Positions 49,640 through 63,141 of a stretch of DNA of 64,000 bases are shown piece after piece. This stretch comes from Turritopsis dohrnii (lineage: Eukaryota; Cnidaria; Hydrozoa; Anthoathecata; Oceaniidae): NCBI GenBank assembly GCA_027922465.2, contig BQMF02000255.1, positions 372,001 through 436,000 of the forward strand, in the 5' to 3' direction. Below the pieces are notes generated by a model, which saw only the letters and a list, made by a program, of their open reading frames with translations, made no database searches and was not told the origin of the DNA. A program made the translations under genes and the position numbers. Numbering within the stretch: the first letter of the stretch is position 1; the number at the start of each line of letters is the position of its first letter.

Positions 49640-52600
49640 TAAAAATTTTACCAACAAAGTTTCATTCCTCGTTCCTCCACTGTCTGGGATTCTTTACCAC
49701 AGTCTGTTTTTCCATATATATATATATATATATTTTATATATATATACTAGTATCCCGGGTAAAAACTTTTTACCGAACTTAACTTTGAAAACATTAGGT
49801 CAAATGCACCATTCCCTGCGTGTACGTACCCCATGACGAAAAAATAAATCATAGAATCGCAACTCAAAAACATCCCAGGCGGCGTCGCTCGCCACCCTTG
49901 TTCAGTATGCATTGTGTCGCAGAATTTAACTCTTGCAAAAGTTTCTTTTCAGGCATTAATTTTTTAATTCATTTCTTACATTCAGAAAATTTAAAACAGA
50001 AACAAATAGCAACATGGCTCAGAATATATATTCATACGCAGAAGAGAAGTAACTTTAATGTAAAAAAACGCAATATATAACTCAGAACCGTTTACCCAGA
50101 CATACAAAACCAAACATTGAATAATATTACAAAAATGATACCTTCCAACTTTTTCTTTTGTTCAAAAGTTACTACTGGACTGCAACCATTAATGAATTTT
50201 TGAAATGATATATTTATAGTTCTTCCCAAAACCATCAACATCATGATTAAAACCATGAGTTTCATTTCTTTGTGCTTTTTTAATTATTGCCTAAAAGAAT
50301 AATATTTCAATTGTAATACCGAAAATAAAAAAAAAACAAAACAAAAAACAGGAAATTCAAGTATGCATTTATCCTAAAAACAATAACTAAGAACAAAAAT
50401 TTACACAGAAGATAAAAAGTCACAAATAAAATCATACAGCCAAAGTTATATACCTAGGCATAGTACGTAAACGATTACCATAACACAAAATATGCATAAA
50501 CGCGATAAAATATAAACTTAAGAAAAATACAGCCAACAACGCTTATTTTTTGTAGGATAGTTTCATTGCACAGTCATTTAAATTACATAATCCATTCTTC
50601 TCTCATTTCTACTTAACAGATGAAAACATTCAAAAAACATACAAAAAACCTAATCATGCTATGACGAAATCTAAAGAAAAACAAAACAAAGTAAAAGAAA
50701 CTTTGAAAATATATTAACCTTAAAAATAATAATTAAAAACACAAACGTAATGACAGAATTAGTATAGCTGAAAAATTTTTAACATATGAAAACATTCGTG
50801 GAGCCATTTTTTATTTCCAGTTCAAAGCTCCTCCTCTGCGCTGGAAAATTCAAAACACAACAGTAAACATCCCTCTTATCCTTTATTTATCCACTAATAC
50901 TAACTGTGTTTTAACTAAATAGATACTATTTTAACTTTACCTTTCAATACCAATTCACATCATCGCCCATGATAGTAAACAACAATATTGATCATGCTCT
51001 GCTGCCATTATCAAACACTTCTAAACTCTTTTACTTTCTATATTTCATACCTGCAAACAAATTAATAACACTCGATTAACTTTCCAGCATACTTTCCTAT
51101 TGTAAACATACACTTTCTATTTGTTTTCTACTGCAATTTCACTACCATTTTTATACAGTGAAAGACATAAAAATGCTTTCTTCGTAACTTCATAACTGTG
51201 GAGCCATTTTGAAATAAATAAAATAAGGAACAGTTCGTTACCAAAACAAATCAGTAACTGCTCGTGTAGGACCTGCATCTTTATGATCTGATCGTTTTAA
51301 CTCTGTTTTTATTCTCTTTTAACGCTGTATTTATTAAATCCGTTTGACTCATGTACTTACGTATATTACTTTATATCTTTTCCAAACAATTTTCCACCGA
51401 AAAAAAGTAAAACCATGTAAATAAGCATCATCCTTTCTTCAACTTCATCTACACTACTTCTGTACTGCTGCACTCCCATAACTATTTGATAACTATAAAA
51501 AGAAATTCGTAAAATCAGCACGACTTTCTTCCACTCGTTCTTCATTTGGTTTTCATCTGAAAAAACCTATATAAAAAAAACAAACATCTGTTCAAAAACT
51601 CACCTACGTACGCATGTGTGCTACCTGCTAACTAATCACTTACACACATGCTGCTGCCTGTTCTTTTATTAATCGTTCGATCTTTCTGCAGCTTATCTTT
51701 TAAAAACTTCACTGCACTTCTTCTGTATATCTAAATATGATTTTTCATTGTAAACAAATAACTAACTCACTTGCTACCCGTGTTGTTTTATTAATAAGAG
51801 TAAAAGTTTAGCAAAACGTTTTATAATAATAACAATACCTTCATGCATACAAACCTGTGTTTCTTCGTCAGTTCCTTCGTCGATTTGCTGCCTAAAACAA
51901 TCAAATTTCAATTGAAAAATATACAAAAAGAAACACGTCTTCTTCGCGAAGTTTCTTGCTCACGAAATGATCGTTGACAAATTTCGAACGAAGAAATTGC
52001 ATTGCTCGCACTCCTCCAAAGACGTTTTTCGGCTGATTTCCACTGCGCAAACCAAAAATAATAAAACGGAGGAGCATATACTAACCGCGAAAAATCAAAA
52101 AAAGTGTCTCTCGTCTCTGCGTGGCTTTACGACGAAAAGGGAAAAAATAAGAAGGATTTGACCGTGAGAAAAAAACAAATATGTCACTCTCTAAAATAAA
52201 AGTGGGATGCACAATCGCGGATTATTATAATAAGACTAGCCGCCCAGGCGGCGTCGCTCGCCACCCATGTTCAGTATGCGTTGTGTCGCAGAATTTAACT
52301 CATGTAAAAGTTTCTTTTCAGGCATTAATTTTTTAATTCATTTCTTACATTCAGAAGATTTAAAACAGAAACAAATAGCAATATGGCTCAGAATATATGC
52401 AGAAGAGAAGTAAAAAAAATTTTGTGTAAAAAAATGGCAATATATAACACAGAACCGTTTACCCAGACATACAAAACCAAACACTGAATAACATTACAAA
52501 ATGTGAATTGAAAACAAATCGATACCTTCTAAGTGTGTTTCTTTTGTGCGGAAGTTACATTATACAGCAACCATTAATGAATTTTTGAAATGATAATAGT

Positions 52601-52735
52601 CTGTTCTTCCCAAAACCATCAACGTCATGATTAAAACCATGAGTTTCATTTCTTTATGCTTTTTTTATTATTACCTAAAAAATTAATACTTGAATTGTAA
52701 TACCGAAAACCTAATCATGCTATAACAATATTGAA

Positions 52736-52767
<32 letters not shown>

Positions 52768-54921
52768 AGAAAGAAATTCTAGTACGCATTTATCCTAAAA
52801 ACGATATGTAACTAAGAACAAAAATTTACCCAGAAGATAAAAAGTCACCAATAAAATCATAAAGCCAAAGTTATATACCTAGGCATAGTACGTAAACAAT
52901 TATCATAACACAAAATAATGCATAAACATGATAAAATATAAACTTAAGAAAAATCCAACCAATAACGTATCATTGCACAGTCATAATTAATGATCTTCTT
53001 AAAATACATAATCCATTCTTTTCTTAAGTTACTCTCTCAACATTATAATTCAACCCATCATGTGCTTCATTTCTATTTTAACAGATGAAAATATTCAAAA
53101 ACATATAAAAAAAACCTAATCATGCTATGCCGAAATCTAAAGAAAAACAAAACAAAGTAAAAGAAACTTTGAAAATATATTAACCATAAAAATAATAATT
53201 AAAAACACAAACGTAATGACAGAATTAGTATAGCTGAAAAATTTTTAACATATAAAAACATTCGTGGAGCCATTTTTTATTTCCAGTTCAAAGCTCCTCT
53301 CTGGAAAATTCAAAACACAAAAGTAAACATCCCTCTATCCTTTATTTATCCACTAATATTAACTGTAATTTTAACTAAATAGATACTATTTTAACTTTAC
53401 CTTTCAATACCAATTCACATCATCATTAGTAAACAATATTGATCATGTTCTGTAGCCATTATCAAACACTTCTAAACTCTTTTACTTTCTATATTTCATA
53501 CCTGTAAACAAATTAATAACACTCGATTAACTTTCCAGCATACTTTCCTATTCTAAACATACACTTTCTATTTGTTTTCTACTGCAATTTCACTACCATT
53601 TTTATACAGTGAAAGACATAAAAATGCTTTCTTCGTAACTTCATAACTGTGGAGCCATTTTGAAATAAATAAAATAAGGAACAGTTCGTTACCAAAACAA
53701 ATCAGTAACTGCTCGAGGGCATGCAACTTTTTGATCGTTTTAACTCTGTTTTTACTATCTTTTAACGCTGTATTTATTAAATGCGTTTGACTCATGTACT
53801 TACGTATATTACTTTGTATCTTTTTCCAAACGTTTTCCCACCAAAAAAAGTAAATCCATTTTCACCAAATCCTTTCTGCAGCTATTTTTAAACAACTTCA
53901 ACTTCATCTACACTACTTTACTGCTGCACTCCCATAATTTGATAACTATAAAAAGAAATTCGTAAAATCAGCACACGTTTCTATCGTAAAATAAAAATAG
54001 ACTTTCTTCATCTCGTTTCTTCGTTTGGTTTTCCTCTGAAAAAACCTATATATAAAAAAACAAAAAACATCTGTTCAAAAACTCACCTAAGCATGTGGTT
54101 ATACCTGTTCTTCCATTAATCTAAAATACAATAACAGTAAAAGTTTAACAATAAACAGTTTCATAATAACAATACATTCGTATGTATACAAACCTGTGTT
54201 TCTTCGTGAAGTTCACAATATACTAAAACGTAAACAAACATTTAAATACATTTAAATACAAATACATATAGCTAATTTGTTCTTTTATTAATAAAATAAA
54301 AGTTTTATAATAATACCTTTTGTTCGTTCGATCTTTCTGCAAAACTTCACTGCACTTCTTCTGTATATCTAAATATGATTTTTCATTGTAAACAAACAAC
54401 TTACTACACGTGCTACCCGTGACCTAAATACTTTAACAATACCTTCGTGCATACAAACCTGTGTTTCTTCGTCAGTTCTTTCGTCGATTTGCTGCCTAAA
54501 ACAATCAAATTTAAATTAATATATTCGTATACAAAAAGAAACACGTCTTCTTCGCGAAGTTTCTTGCTCACGAAATGATCGTTGACAAATTTCGAACGAA
54601 GAAGAATTGCATTGCTCGCACTCCTCCAAAGACGTTTTTCGGCTGATTTCCACTGCGCAAACCAAAAATATCAAAACGGAGGAGCATATACTAATCGCGG
54701 AAAATCAAAAAAAACCTTCTCGCTTTCGCGTGGCTTTACGACGAAAAGGGAAAAAATAAGAAAGATTTGACCGTGAGAAAAAAACCAAATATATCACTCT
54801 CTAAAATAAAAGTGGTATGCACAACGCGGATTATTATAATAAGATAAAAAATTTTACCAACAAAGTTTCATTCCTCGTTCCTCCACTGTCTGGGATTCTT
54901 TACCACAGTCTGTTTTTCCAT
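49640..54921. repeat. Tandem dimer of about 2.5 kb units between 76-bp direct repeats
   Basis: Unit 1 (homology 49874-52234) and unit 2 (52243-54844) share CCCAGGCGGCGTCGCTCGCC at the start and CGCGGATTATTATAATAAGA at the end. They run head to tail, with indels. Each unit is preceded by ACTAG (49747, 52235). The flanking 76-base repeats (49640-49715 and 54845-54921, TACCAACAAAGTTTCATTCC...) are essentially identical. No protein was recognised. Near the unit ends a minus-strand conserved tract at about 52150-51850 and 54770-54450 looks like a control region, but frames differ between units. Unclassified. Confidence 0.7.
52740..52768 (+). repeat. CAA microsatellite
   Basis: An uninterrupted (CAA)n run inside unit 2; absent from unit 1 at the matching place. 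Confidence 0.8.
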
Positions 54922-56952
54922 CTCATTATAATCTTCAACACTTTAATGTAATGTTCATCGTCACCTTTCCTCCGTTGTACCTCAATACACATTAATGGTT
55001 TTAAACCTTGTATTGCCCAAATATCACCAGATTAAATTTCATGCTCCTATTGAAAAGAGCATCTCATCACATTCAGTGTTGAGAAATAAAAATAAATAAA
55101 ATTTCTATTTCAAGGTCATTCAAGGTCTTTCAAGGCCATTTTTGAATAATTTTCAAGGTCATTTCCAGGAAGAAATCTAATGATTCAAACAATTTCACTA
55201 AAACAAAACAGTAATTCTCAATGCAGAATAAATCAATAATCAACAGTAATCTCTCTTCTATATAAACTGTAAAAATAACAAATATGTTTACATCTTCAAT
55301 ATCAAGTGGCGACTAATGGATAGTCTATATAAAACTTTACAAAAACACAAAAGTACTTTTCACATAAACGGTGTAGACCCTAATACATATTTGGAAACAC
55401 TACTGAAAAAAAGTAGGTACCATTAGAATTTTTGGAAATTGTTAAACTTATTTGGAATGCTACACAGAAGAAACATTTGATTGTGAGCTTATCCATGTAT
55501 AATTTATTACGGATATTGTTAAAATGAAAATAACTTACTGCAGCTAAAAGGAGTATATAACTGAAAACAATTTATAGAAAAATCACATGTGAGAAACATT
55601 TCCTGAATTCTCAAGGTTATTGAATGACTTTTCAAGGTTGTTCAAGATTCTCAACGTCACCTTATTAAATTCAAGGCTTTTCAAGATTTTCAAGATGATC
55701 TAGGTCCGCTGGCAACCCTGATTGAACCTTTCCCTGGAGTTCTTTAAATGCAAATGGACACAAATAGAGAAATGACCTAACAAAACTTACATTATGCAGT
55801 AGGGACCTTTCTTTCTTATAATCTCATTGCAAGGTTTTTCCTAGCATAATGAGATATAACGTATGTTACCAATAAGTGTGTGACAAAAAGAAAAACGCCA
55901 TAAAACTTAAAAAACCATGTATTTGCTAATAATTTCGGGCAATTTTGCATCTTAAATTGGCGGTTTCATCTCGTTGTTGCTGCACTATGAGCGTGTTTTG
56001 CTCGTTATCTTTCATTTTCGCTCATTTTTGCGTTCTGGACGGTAACAGAGCTAATGGACCTGTGAATAATTTTGGCTGAGTAAACCCTTTTTGTAAAATC
56101 GGTAGCGTGTCAGGTAAGGTCTGGTTTTTACGATAAAATAAATTTTAAAAATTGGAGTGCTAAAATTTTGACGGTGTAAACCAAAAAATTTGATGATGTT
56201 TCAGCTGTTTTAACAAATTTGATTCAACAAAAGAACAGTTGGGCGTGATCAATCAGAAATGTCTAGGTGTTTCCATCCAAATGACAGGTAGCTATTTTCC
56301 CTGAGAAAAATCTCAAAATCTTCCGCAGCCAATTTTGATATTTGGCAGTACTTTCTCTTTTCATGTTTTTCCTGGTTGTTAAGAAAGATATTGCATCTGA
56401 TCCAAAAGCATGATCATTTTGAAATGAAGATGATGGAAATATGTAGTGTGTTATATGATGGAAATTTTCACCAACTACAAAGACTTTCTTGATAATTATA
56501 CACTTTTTATAAGCATATACTAGAGTTTTTTAAAGATTCAGAAAAGATTTGAAAATAAATACTTATGGTAATGATCAAAGTTAGTTTGATTTTAATGTAA
56601 CCCCCTGAATGTTCAAACCTTAACCACCCCGTGACTTTTGATACCATTTTGTACTTGCACTTGTCTAGCTTTTTCGGTTGGGAATAAATCCATCTGACCT
56701 CAAAGATACAAAATCCCGATAACACTCTTGTTGAAAGTCAATACAGTCAGTAATTTTAGAATAGCTCACTCGTAGGGGACTATTTACTTCCTAAAGGAAT
56801 TTCAAATATTAGAATGTTACTTAGATAAATAAACCAGAGAGTACTTATTTACAATGACAAAACTGCTGAGGAATAAAGGAGTGTATGTTTGTTGTTTACT
56901 GCGTTGGTCCTTTCTTGAGATGTCTTGACATACACAAGAGTATAATTCACAG
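54922..56952. other. Intergenic with hAT-like end
   Basis: Bases 55105-55150 and 55605-55700 are rich in CAAGG/TTCAAGG words. The second ends with TCCGCTGGCAACCCTG (55725), which resembles the right end of CAGGGTTGCC hAT-type MITEs. No matching left end was found. No gene is seen. Confidence 0.35.
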
Positions 56953-58406
56953 TTTTTGGAATATTTGTAAAACTCTGGCGACACTTGGCAAAACCATTGA
57001 AACAAGATTCGATGCGCTGGAAAACAAAATTGGCGCCATGTCAGAGGCTATTGTCAGGAATGAACAAAAACTCATTGTTCTTGAAAATAATTTGATGCAG
57101 CAGGAAACTGCTTTACATATACCCATGGATTTAAAGGTAATCACCATTTTAATGGGTGGTATTACAGAGCAGCTTGTGGGAGCGAATTAAAATATTTCGA
57201 GGGTATATATCTTTGCGAAAAGTCTGCATATCACACAAATGTCTAGAAATTATTGCGATTGCTTTTAAAAACTGTTACTAATAATAAGTTCATATCTTGA
57301 TTCTTTTGTTTACAGAGACGAATTAAAACCTTGTATCGATCTTTACCGGATGATGAGAAGTGGGATCTTGATGATACGTAAGCATATGTTTCCTGATTAT
57401 GTTAAAATATAATTTTAGCCGAATACAACATTCGCTTCGGCCAACTATTTCCGGAAATGTTTTCCGCACAAAAAACAATTCTAGGACAATATCGTGACTG
57501 ACAGGGGCTACTGTCCTGATACCAAACAAAACAATATTGTTTCTTTTCCTTTCCTGTATACGGAAAATTTCCCAGAAGTGGAAAACGGCCTAAAGAAAAG
57601 ACGTTCTATTTCATGTAATGATTTGAAGATGTTCTGTTTGTGACAATATAAGCATAACATCCTCATAACTATATTTTATAAATTTTGCTCCATACACTCA
57701 GCGGTATTTCTGTTTTATTCTTTTAGTTTTACAACAACGATAAACATTGGTCTGACTAACCAATTTGTCAAAGATGCGCAAGTCCATTTCAACAACGAAT
57801 ACACGAATAGTCAGATACATGGTAACTACTTTCGTTGTGGTGATTGTTAATATTGTGTAGGTGTGCCAAAATTTAACTTCGGTAATGAAAAATCGAATTC
57901 TCTTTCAGGTGCTTGCAAAACATATTTTCAGTCATTGAAAAAGGAGTACGACTTAAAATCTGATGACAGTAAATATAAGGAAACTTCCCTACAGAAAAAG
58001 CTACGCTCAAGAAGAAAGCGGGTAATGAAATTAACAAAAGGAATTTTACTAAAAGTACCACAACAACTATACGAATGCAAAATAATGTTTCTCGTAATAG
58101 TTATTCGAACAGCGATCAAAATATGTTCAAAAAGATGAACAATCGGTTTGGGAAGGTGTAACAGCGGAGTTAATGTCGGATGAGGAAGACGATGGTCCGC
58201 AACTGAAAGTAAAAACACCAGGTTGGCGTTCCAAGACATTGACGGACTTCATCATGACGCTTGACGCAAGATATTCCAAGCACGTAATGAATGAGTCAAG
58301 ACAAGTACTCCGAAAAAAGAGAGTGGCAGGTGGCTCTCCCATGAAAAGGAGGCCAACAAAGAAAGTTCGTGTTGAGCATCTCAACACAGAGTTAGAAACA
58401 AATTAG
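56953..58406 (+). CDS. Coiled-coil, basic-tailed protein, possibly C14orf93-like
   Basis: Exons 56953-57136, 57316-57377, 57727-57831, 57909-58021 and 58101-58406. All junctions keep phase, and the stop is TAG. The first exon gives a coiled coil (ETRFDALENKIGAMSEAIV), and the middle a charged segment with YRSLPDDEKWDL. The last two exons hold a basic run (KLRSRRKR), then WEGVTAELMSDEEDDGP and PGWRSKTLTDFIMTLDARY, and a lysine-rich end (KRRPTKKVRVEH) like a nuclear localisation signal. The order coiled coil, acidic SDEED and WRS-TL block recalls vertebrate C14orf93 and related cnidarian proteins, from memory and with modest certainty. The true start is not determined; an upstream ATG at 56885 is in frame but has an acceptor-like AG behind it. 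Confidence 0.6.
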
Positions 58407-59987
58407 TTTGTTCTTCTCCTTTTGTATGCATTAGATCTTTACCTGACCCTTAAATTTCGCCATTAAAGTAGACCGAAGAATAAGAATAGCCAATGCGTTT
58501 TGCTAAAATGAACCGTTTGCATACTTCTGCTATCGGCCGGTTTTATAATCTAGTTTTCTTCTTATGGAACTATCAATTATTTTTTTGTTTGTGGACAAGT
58601 GTTCTTACGGGCATTGTTTCTATATCGGCAATTTTTGAAATTGATTGCCACGAAGACCTCTATAAAGTAGTCAACATAGTAAACATGACCGCAAAGGAAT
58701 TCTGAAACTTAATGGTAACTATTGCTTATGTTTCTTAAATTGATAAGTTTATAACCATTTATTGTGAGATACATATGTTTTATTGTGAAAATGGTATGAT
58801 ATTTTAAATTTATCAAAGAAAAGATAAACTGAACTAAATATGGCGGGTTAGTTATAACTCTTCACGATCCAGTGCAATCCATTAAAAGTTGCCTGAAAAT
58901 AAACCGTTGAAGCACAATCATGCTGTGATCTAAAGATCAGAAAGATCTGAGGGAAACCAGTTCAAGACACACAATTTAGACATGATTTCCAAAAAGTACA
59001 CGTGAATAAATAAATAAAATTTCCCATCAGTTTCAACAGGGAATTGAATAAAAACAACCACGAAACCACTGATAAATTTGCAATATACCTATGGTTTCCC
59101 AAAAAGGAACACCGAAGTTTCCCAACAATATAGATTTGGGAAATGGAAATGTCCGTATCCTGAGAGTTTCCCAATTCGGAAATTGTTAGGAAAACTATAA
59201 GTTTATTTTGACGAAATTAAAGTGAAATTGTCCGTTTCTATGCCATTTCCAGTTTGGAAATTCTATGGAAATTTACATGATTTTTGCAGTGCATACAACG
59301 AATTTATTGCCAGAAGCGGTCTAGAAATGTGAAATAACGTGAAGGTTGACAGAAATCAGATATGATAGGTACTAATATCAAAAATCTACTTAATAGATTA
59401 CTATTTAAGGAGAGAAGAACATGCATATCTGTTTATGGTAGCAGTTGAGAAAATAGCGTTCAGAATTAGTTCAGAATTAGTGCTTTATAATCAATAATCG
59501 TATGAGATCAAGTTTCTATTTCCTTGTTATTTCTCTGATGGTGAGTACCTATGTTATGTGAGCTTTATGCCTGAAAATATTATAACAACAAGTACATGTA
59601 CTAATATTTCTCCATTTGTAAAGACGGAATTCCGACAGGTTTGGGAACAGATCTTATCTATAGTCTCAAGTGTTCTAGTTCCAATACTAAATACCATTGG
59701 AAAACCATCCGTTATTTTAACATAAGTGTTTATGAACACCTTGGTATTTCTCACTTCACCGAACACACGTGAAACGTAGTTCGTATAAATTTTGTCCATT
59801 AAGGACTATCTTTTACATTTTAATAACACTCTCTTATTCGAGAATTGTTCTGTTGTAATAGCTTTAACTCGATATACAATCCATTCCTTTGGAATGATCG
59901 AATTAACTTTCTCGTTAACTTATAAGGAGTTTCTTGTAATGATATGTTACTTTATGTTAGCGTGAGCATGTAGGTCCGAATGCTAAC
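58407..59987. other. Intergenic, nothing recognised
   Basis: No supported gene. Bases 58950-59180 are rich in scattered TTTCCCAA/TTGGGAAA words, possibly a decayed foldback. Confidence 0.35.
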
Positions 59988-61031
59988 TATTTGGGAGAAG
60001 GTCTATCAGTTTAAGGAAGAGCTAAGCAAGGAACTGCTTCTTCGAAAGTATATCAACCTTAGCAAATACCTCGCTCAACTCAATGAAGAAGAATCAAACA
60101 TGTTAAAAGAATTTGGCGAATACGTAACAAAATTTGTTGTATAGAGGAGCCAAATGGCGAATTTGTGTGATGAGGTAAGGAATTTGCTAGAAGATCGAGA
60201 AGAAATTTCAAATCTTCTGATTATATCAGAGCAAAATGTTCTTCTGGAAAGGTTAAAAGCAATTTCCAACCAGCTGTCAGTGAGAGTGATCCTCCATAAT
60301 CAAACAGCAAAAAACCGGCTGGAAAACTTAGATGTTAGTGTACAGCAGGAGAAAGGAAATATTGAGAACAGCAGAGTGAAAACATCATTTTTAGATGGAA
60401 ACTCCAGAGTTATTGATTGTGGAACTAACACAAAAAAATTTAATGGTATGTACTTCACAATTCATCTTAGCATATTGATTGTTTGGAATAAACGTTTTGC
60501 TCTATTTTATTTCCGTAAATTTCAAAAAATTATGATTAAGGAAAACGCAAGAATGTTGTTCCCGCTAATCCAACCTCGAACTTTGATCGCAATTAAGTAC
60601 GTTTATATTATAAGTGTACTGTATATGAGTTAGAGCTATGATCCTACTAAATTCTTATAAAAAGTCGTTTAGAAATATTCTCGAAGCATAGGAGAAACTC
60701 AAAGAGACAAAAGTCTTAAATCATAGAGAACCTAACAGTGAAGAACATTTCATGATGGCGGGATTTAATACAATTGAACAATTTAAATTTAACTTTGAAT
60801 TTCGAAAGGTTATAAAATAAAGCATTGGCAGTAAAGTTAGTAATGAAAAAGAAACTTCAATATTGAAAATTCCATGAAATATAATGTATCTATATCTTGA
60901 TGAATACAATTTCTATCATCATTTTTATAGTGATTTACAGAAATTCATCAATGAGATCAAAAAGAAATTGATTTATTTTATATAGATCAATGTATATTCA
61001 TATAGAAATCATTGTGTGATATTACTAAACT

Positions 61032-62717
61032 GATTTCTGCGAAAGCAAGAAATACATTAAAACCGGCTTTGGTTTTTTTTTCTGCTGTCCAAACCTAGCC
61101 GTTTTTTGAAATTTCGTGCGTTTACATGCATTCATCACGTCCATGCGGAAAGCCATTTTTTCGTAGCACGAGGTCTCTTCCACGAGAAATTTCTGGTGAC
61201 TGGTTGTAATTGCTGTAAGAAAGAAATCGAAAACTTTCTTCTCTAACATCGGTATTTGAAACTTCTATCCTTTGGTAGGCTTTCCTTAGTGCTTATTTAT
61301 CCACCATTTGCTTTATTTAGGCTTATTATATCCAGGGGCATCAGAGTAAAAGTGAGGTCTGTGTCTGTGTGAGATTTGCCAGGAAGCCCCTAGCTGATCC
61401 TAGCTTCCTAGCTTATTCCAGCTTATCCTAGCTAATCCTAGCTGACCGAGCAAAGCATTGAGGCAAACTTGAGAAATACCAAAAAAATCATCAAAGTCGT
61501 CCATATATCATAGTTAAACTTTTTAAAAGCTATATTTTTAAATGCTTGGTAGCACTAGCTTAGTTAGGTAGATACGTAGTTAGTTTAAAACATAGTATTT
61601 CTGATGAATTTTACACTAGAAAAGGTAAATTCCCATCATCCCTGGGAACAAAAGTTGACAAACTTTCTAGCGGGATTAACTATTATAGTTTTATTTTTGT
61701 TCTATCTATTTTTGATCTATATATATAATATCAGCAGAGATATGTAAAAAAAGAAAGATAAACAACTCGTTTGAACTTGATTGACAGCTTATTGTTAATC
61801 TTTTTGTTTCGCGTTTCTATACAACTCCATCCGTGTCCCCAGATCCAGACTCTTTTTTTTGAGAATAATTAATTTTTAGAAAGATTAAGATATATAACGA
61901 GTGTTACCGACCATTTAGGTTGTTGTTGATTTGTCTTTCATAAATATATCCTGAGAGATTTTGATATTTTACAGGCGAATCTTAATCTCACACATATACT
62001 CTTCATTTTTCTTAATGTTTGTAAAAAAGATTATCATTTTAGAAAAAGAAATAACCAATAAGTCATATACCGGTAAATTTTCTCGTAAAAATAAGTGACT
62101 CTCATTGAAATCATTTTTTCAAAAAAAGTACTGAAGTCTGATGCAAGTCTGGCTAATAACACTTAAGGTATGCTTTTATTTATTAGTTTATTTGGTTAAG
62201 ATTATTCAACATTCGTTTTAAAACGAGATATTTTGAGAAAAGTTAGACCTAAAATTCGGTGTTTACAGATGAAATATTCTTCATAATTAATGTACTCGTC
62301 TATAGTTCGGCATGTTCGGTGAACGAAAGCTTTATGAAATATTGAAATATGCGCAACTAGGAAAAATTATGAAAATTATGCAATGATTATTAGTATAATT
62401 TTAATTTTCAACCAATGAACATTTAGAATTTTAACAATTAGAATTAATTATATGTTTAAAATATTCGCGCGAAACAATACTCACACCAGAAAAAGGGACA
62501 CGGATAGCTTTTACGAGAAACAGTGAGTTGTTTATCTTTCTTTTTTACATATCTCTGATATCAGTAATATCATGGATTCTTAGGGAGTGTGTGATCAAAA
62601 ATGTAATGTTGTATTGTAGAAGTCATTCAATCTTCAAATTTGAAGAAGAATAGTCTTTCATTTTTCATGCTTCAGCTGGTTTCGCAGAAATCCTTATGCC
62701 TGTCAGGGCATCTTGTT
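61032..62717 (+). mobile_element. HINE element K, with nested 823-bp insertion
   Basis: The head GATTTCTGCGAAAGC is followed by CTGTCCAAACCTAGCCG. The body matches element J. The end is TTCGCAGAAATCC, hairpin ATGCCTGTCAGGGCAT, CTTGTT. It lies between exon copies of the ankyrin pseudogene. Confidence 0.75.
61735..62557. mobile_element. 823-bp element with about 34-bp inverted ends inside HINE K
   Basis: The ends CAGAGATATGTAAAAAAAGA and its inverse match over about 34 bases with one indel. A second inner inverted pair is ATCCGTGTCCC (61830) and GGGACACGGAT (62497). The target duplication ATATCAG is 7 bases on each side. Element J, which lacks it, shows the uninterrupted site near 47075. Non-coding; superfamily not assigned. 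Confidence 0.8.
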
Positions 62718-63141
62718 CCTGTTGATATGCTTCAGCTTCTCGAAATGATCTGCAGTCTGACCCAAAGAATACCGTTAAGAGAACGTGTCCTAATGATGAG
62801 GCTTGTTAATCATAATCAATGGGATAAGCTGAAATCTTATTTACTTCGTACGAATTATGATGTCAGTAGTACACTTGATGATGAGAGGGCTCTAATTTGG
62901 GAAGGTCGAATGTATGAAGTTAATGCTAGAAAATAACTGTAATGTTGATATCCAGAATGACAACGGAGAAACTGCACTTATGCTTGCTTCAACGAATGGA
63001 CATGTTGAAACTGTAAAGTTGTTACTAGAAAACAACTGCAATGTAGATGCTAAGGATAATAACGGACACACTGCACTTAATTTGGCATCTCAATTTGGAA
63101 ATCCCAAATGTGTGGAGATTTTAGGTAAACATAAAAATTAG

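Larger units (their letters stand above)
59988..63141 (+). pseudogene. Decayed paralogue of the RING/B-box/ankyrin gene
   Basis: Homology starts inside exon 2 of the gene at 14359 (TTTGGGAGAA, 59989). The RING and B-box parts are absent. The coiled-coil part runs to a donor at about 60446. A TAG replaces CAA at 60142-60144. A copy of the 50-base exon lies at about 60931-60980. The ankyrin exon resumes at 62746-63141, with two complete repeats (NGETALMLASTNGHVETVKLL, NGHTALNLASQFG). An 11-base net loss near 62900 shifts the frame, so the ankyrin part stays open only from ATG 62914. A HINE element fills the last intron. Truncation plus two lesions indicate a pseudogene, although a short coiled-coil product (60154 onward) or ankyrin product could still be made. 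Confidence 0.8.

Noticed and set aside
51967..54770. Similar short plus-strand frames near the ends of both tandem units
   Set aside because: They differ by frameshift between units and have no recognisable domain, so they are more likely non-coding conservation.
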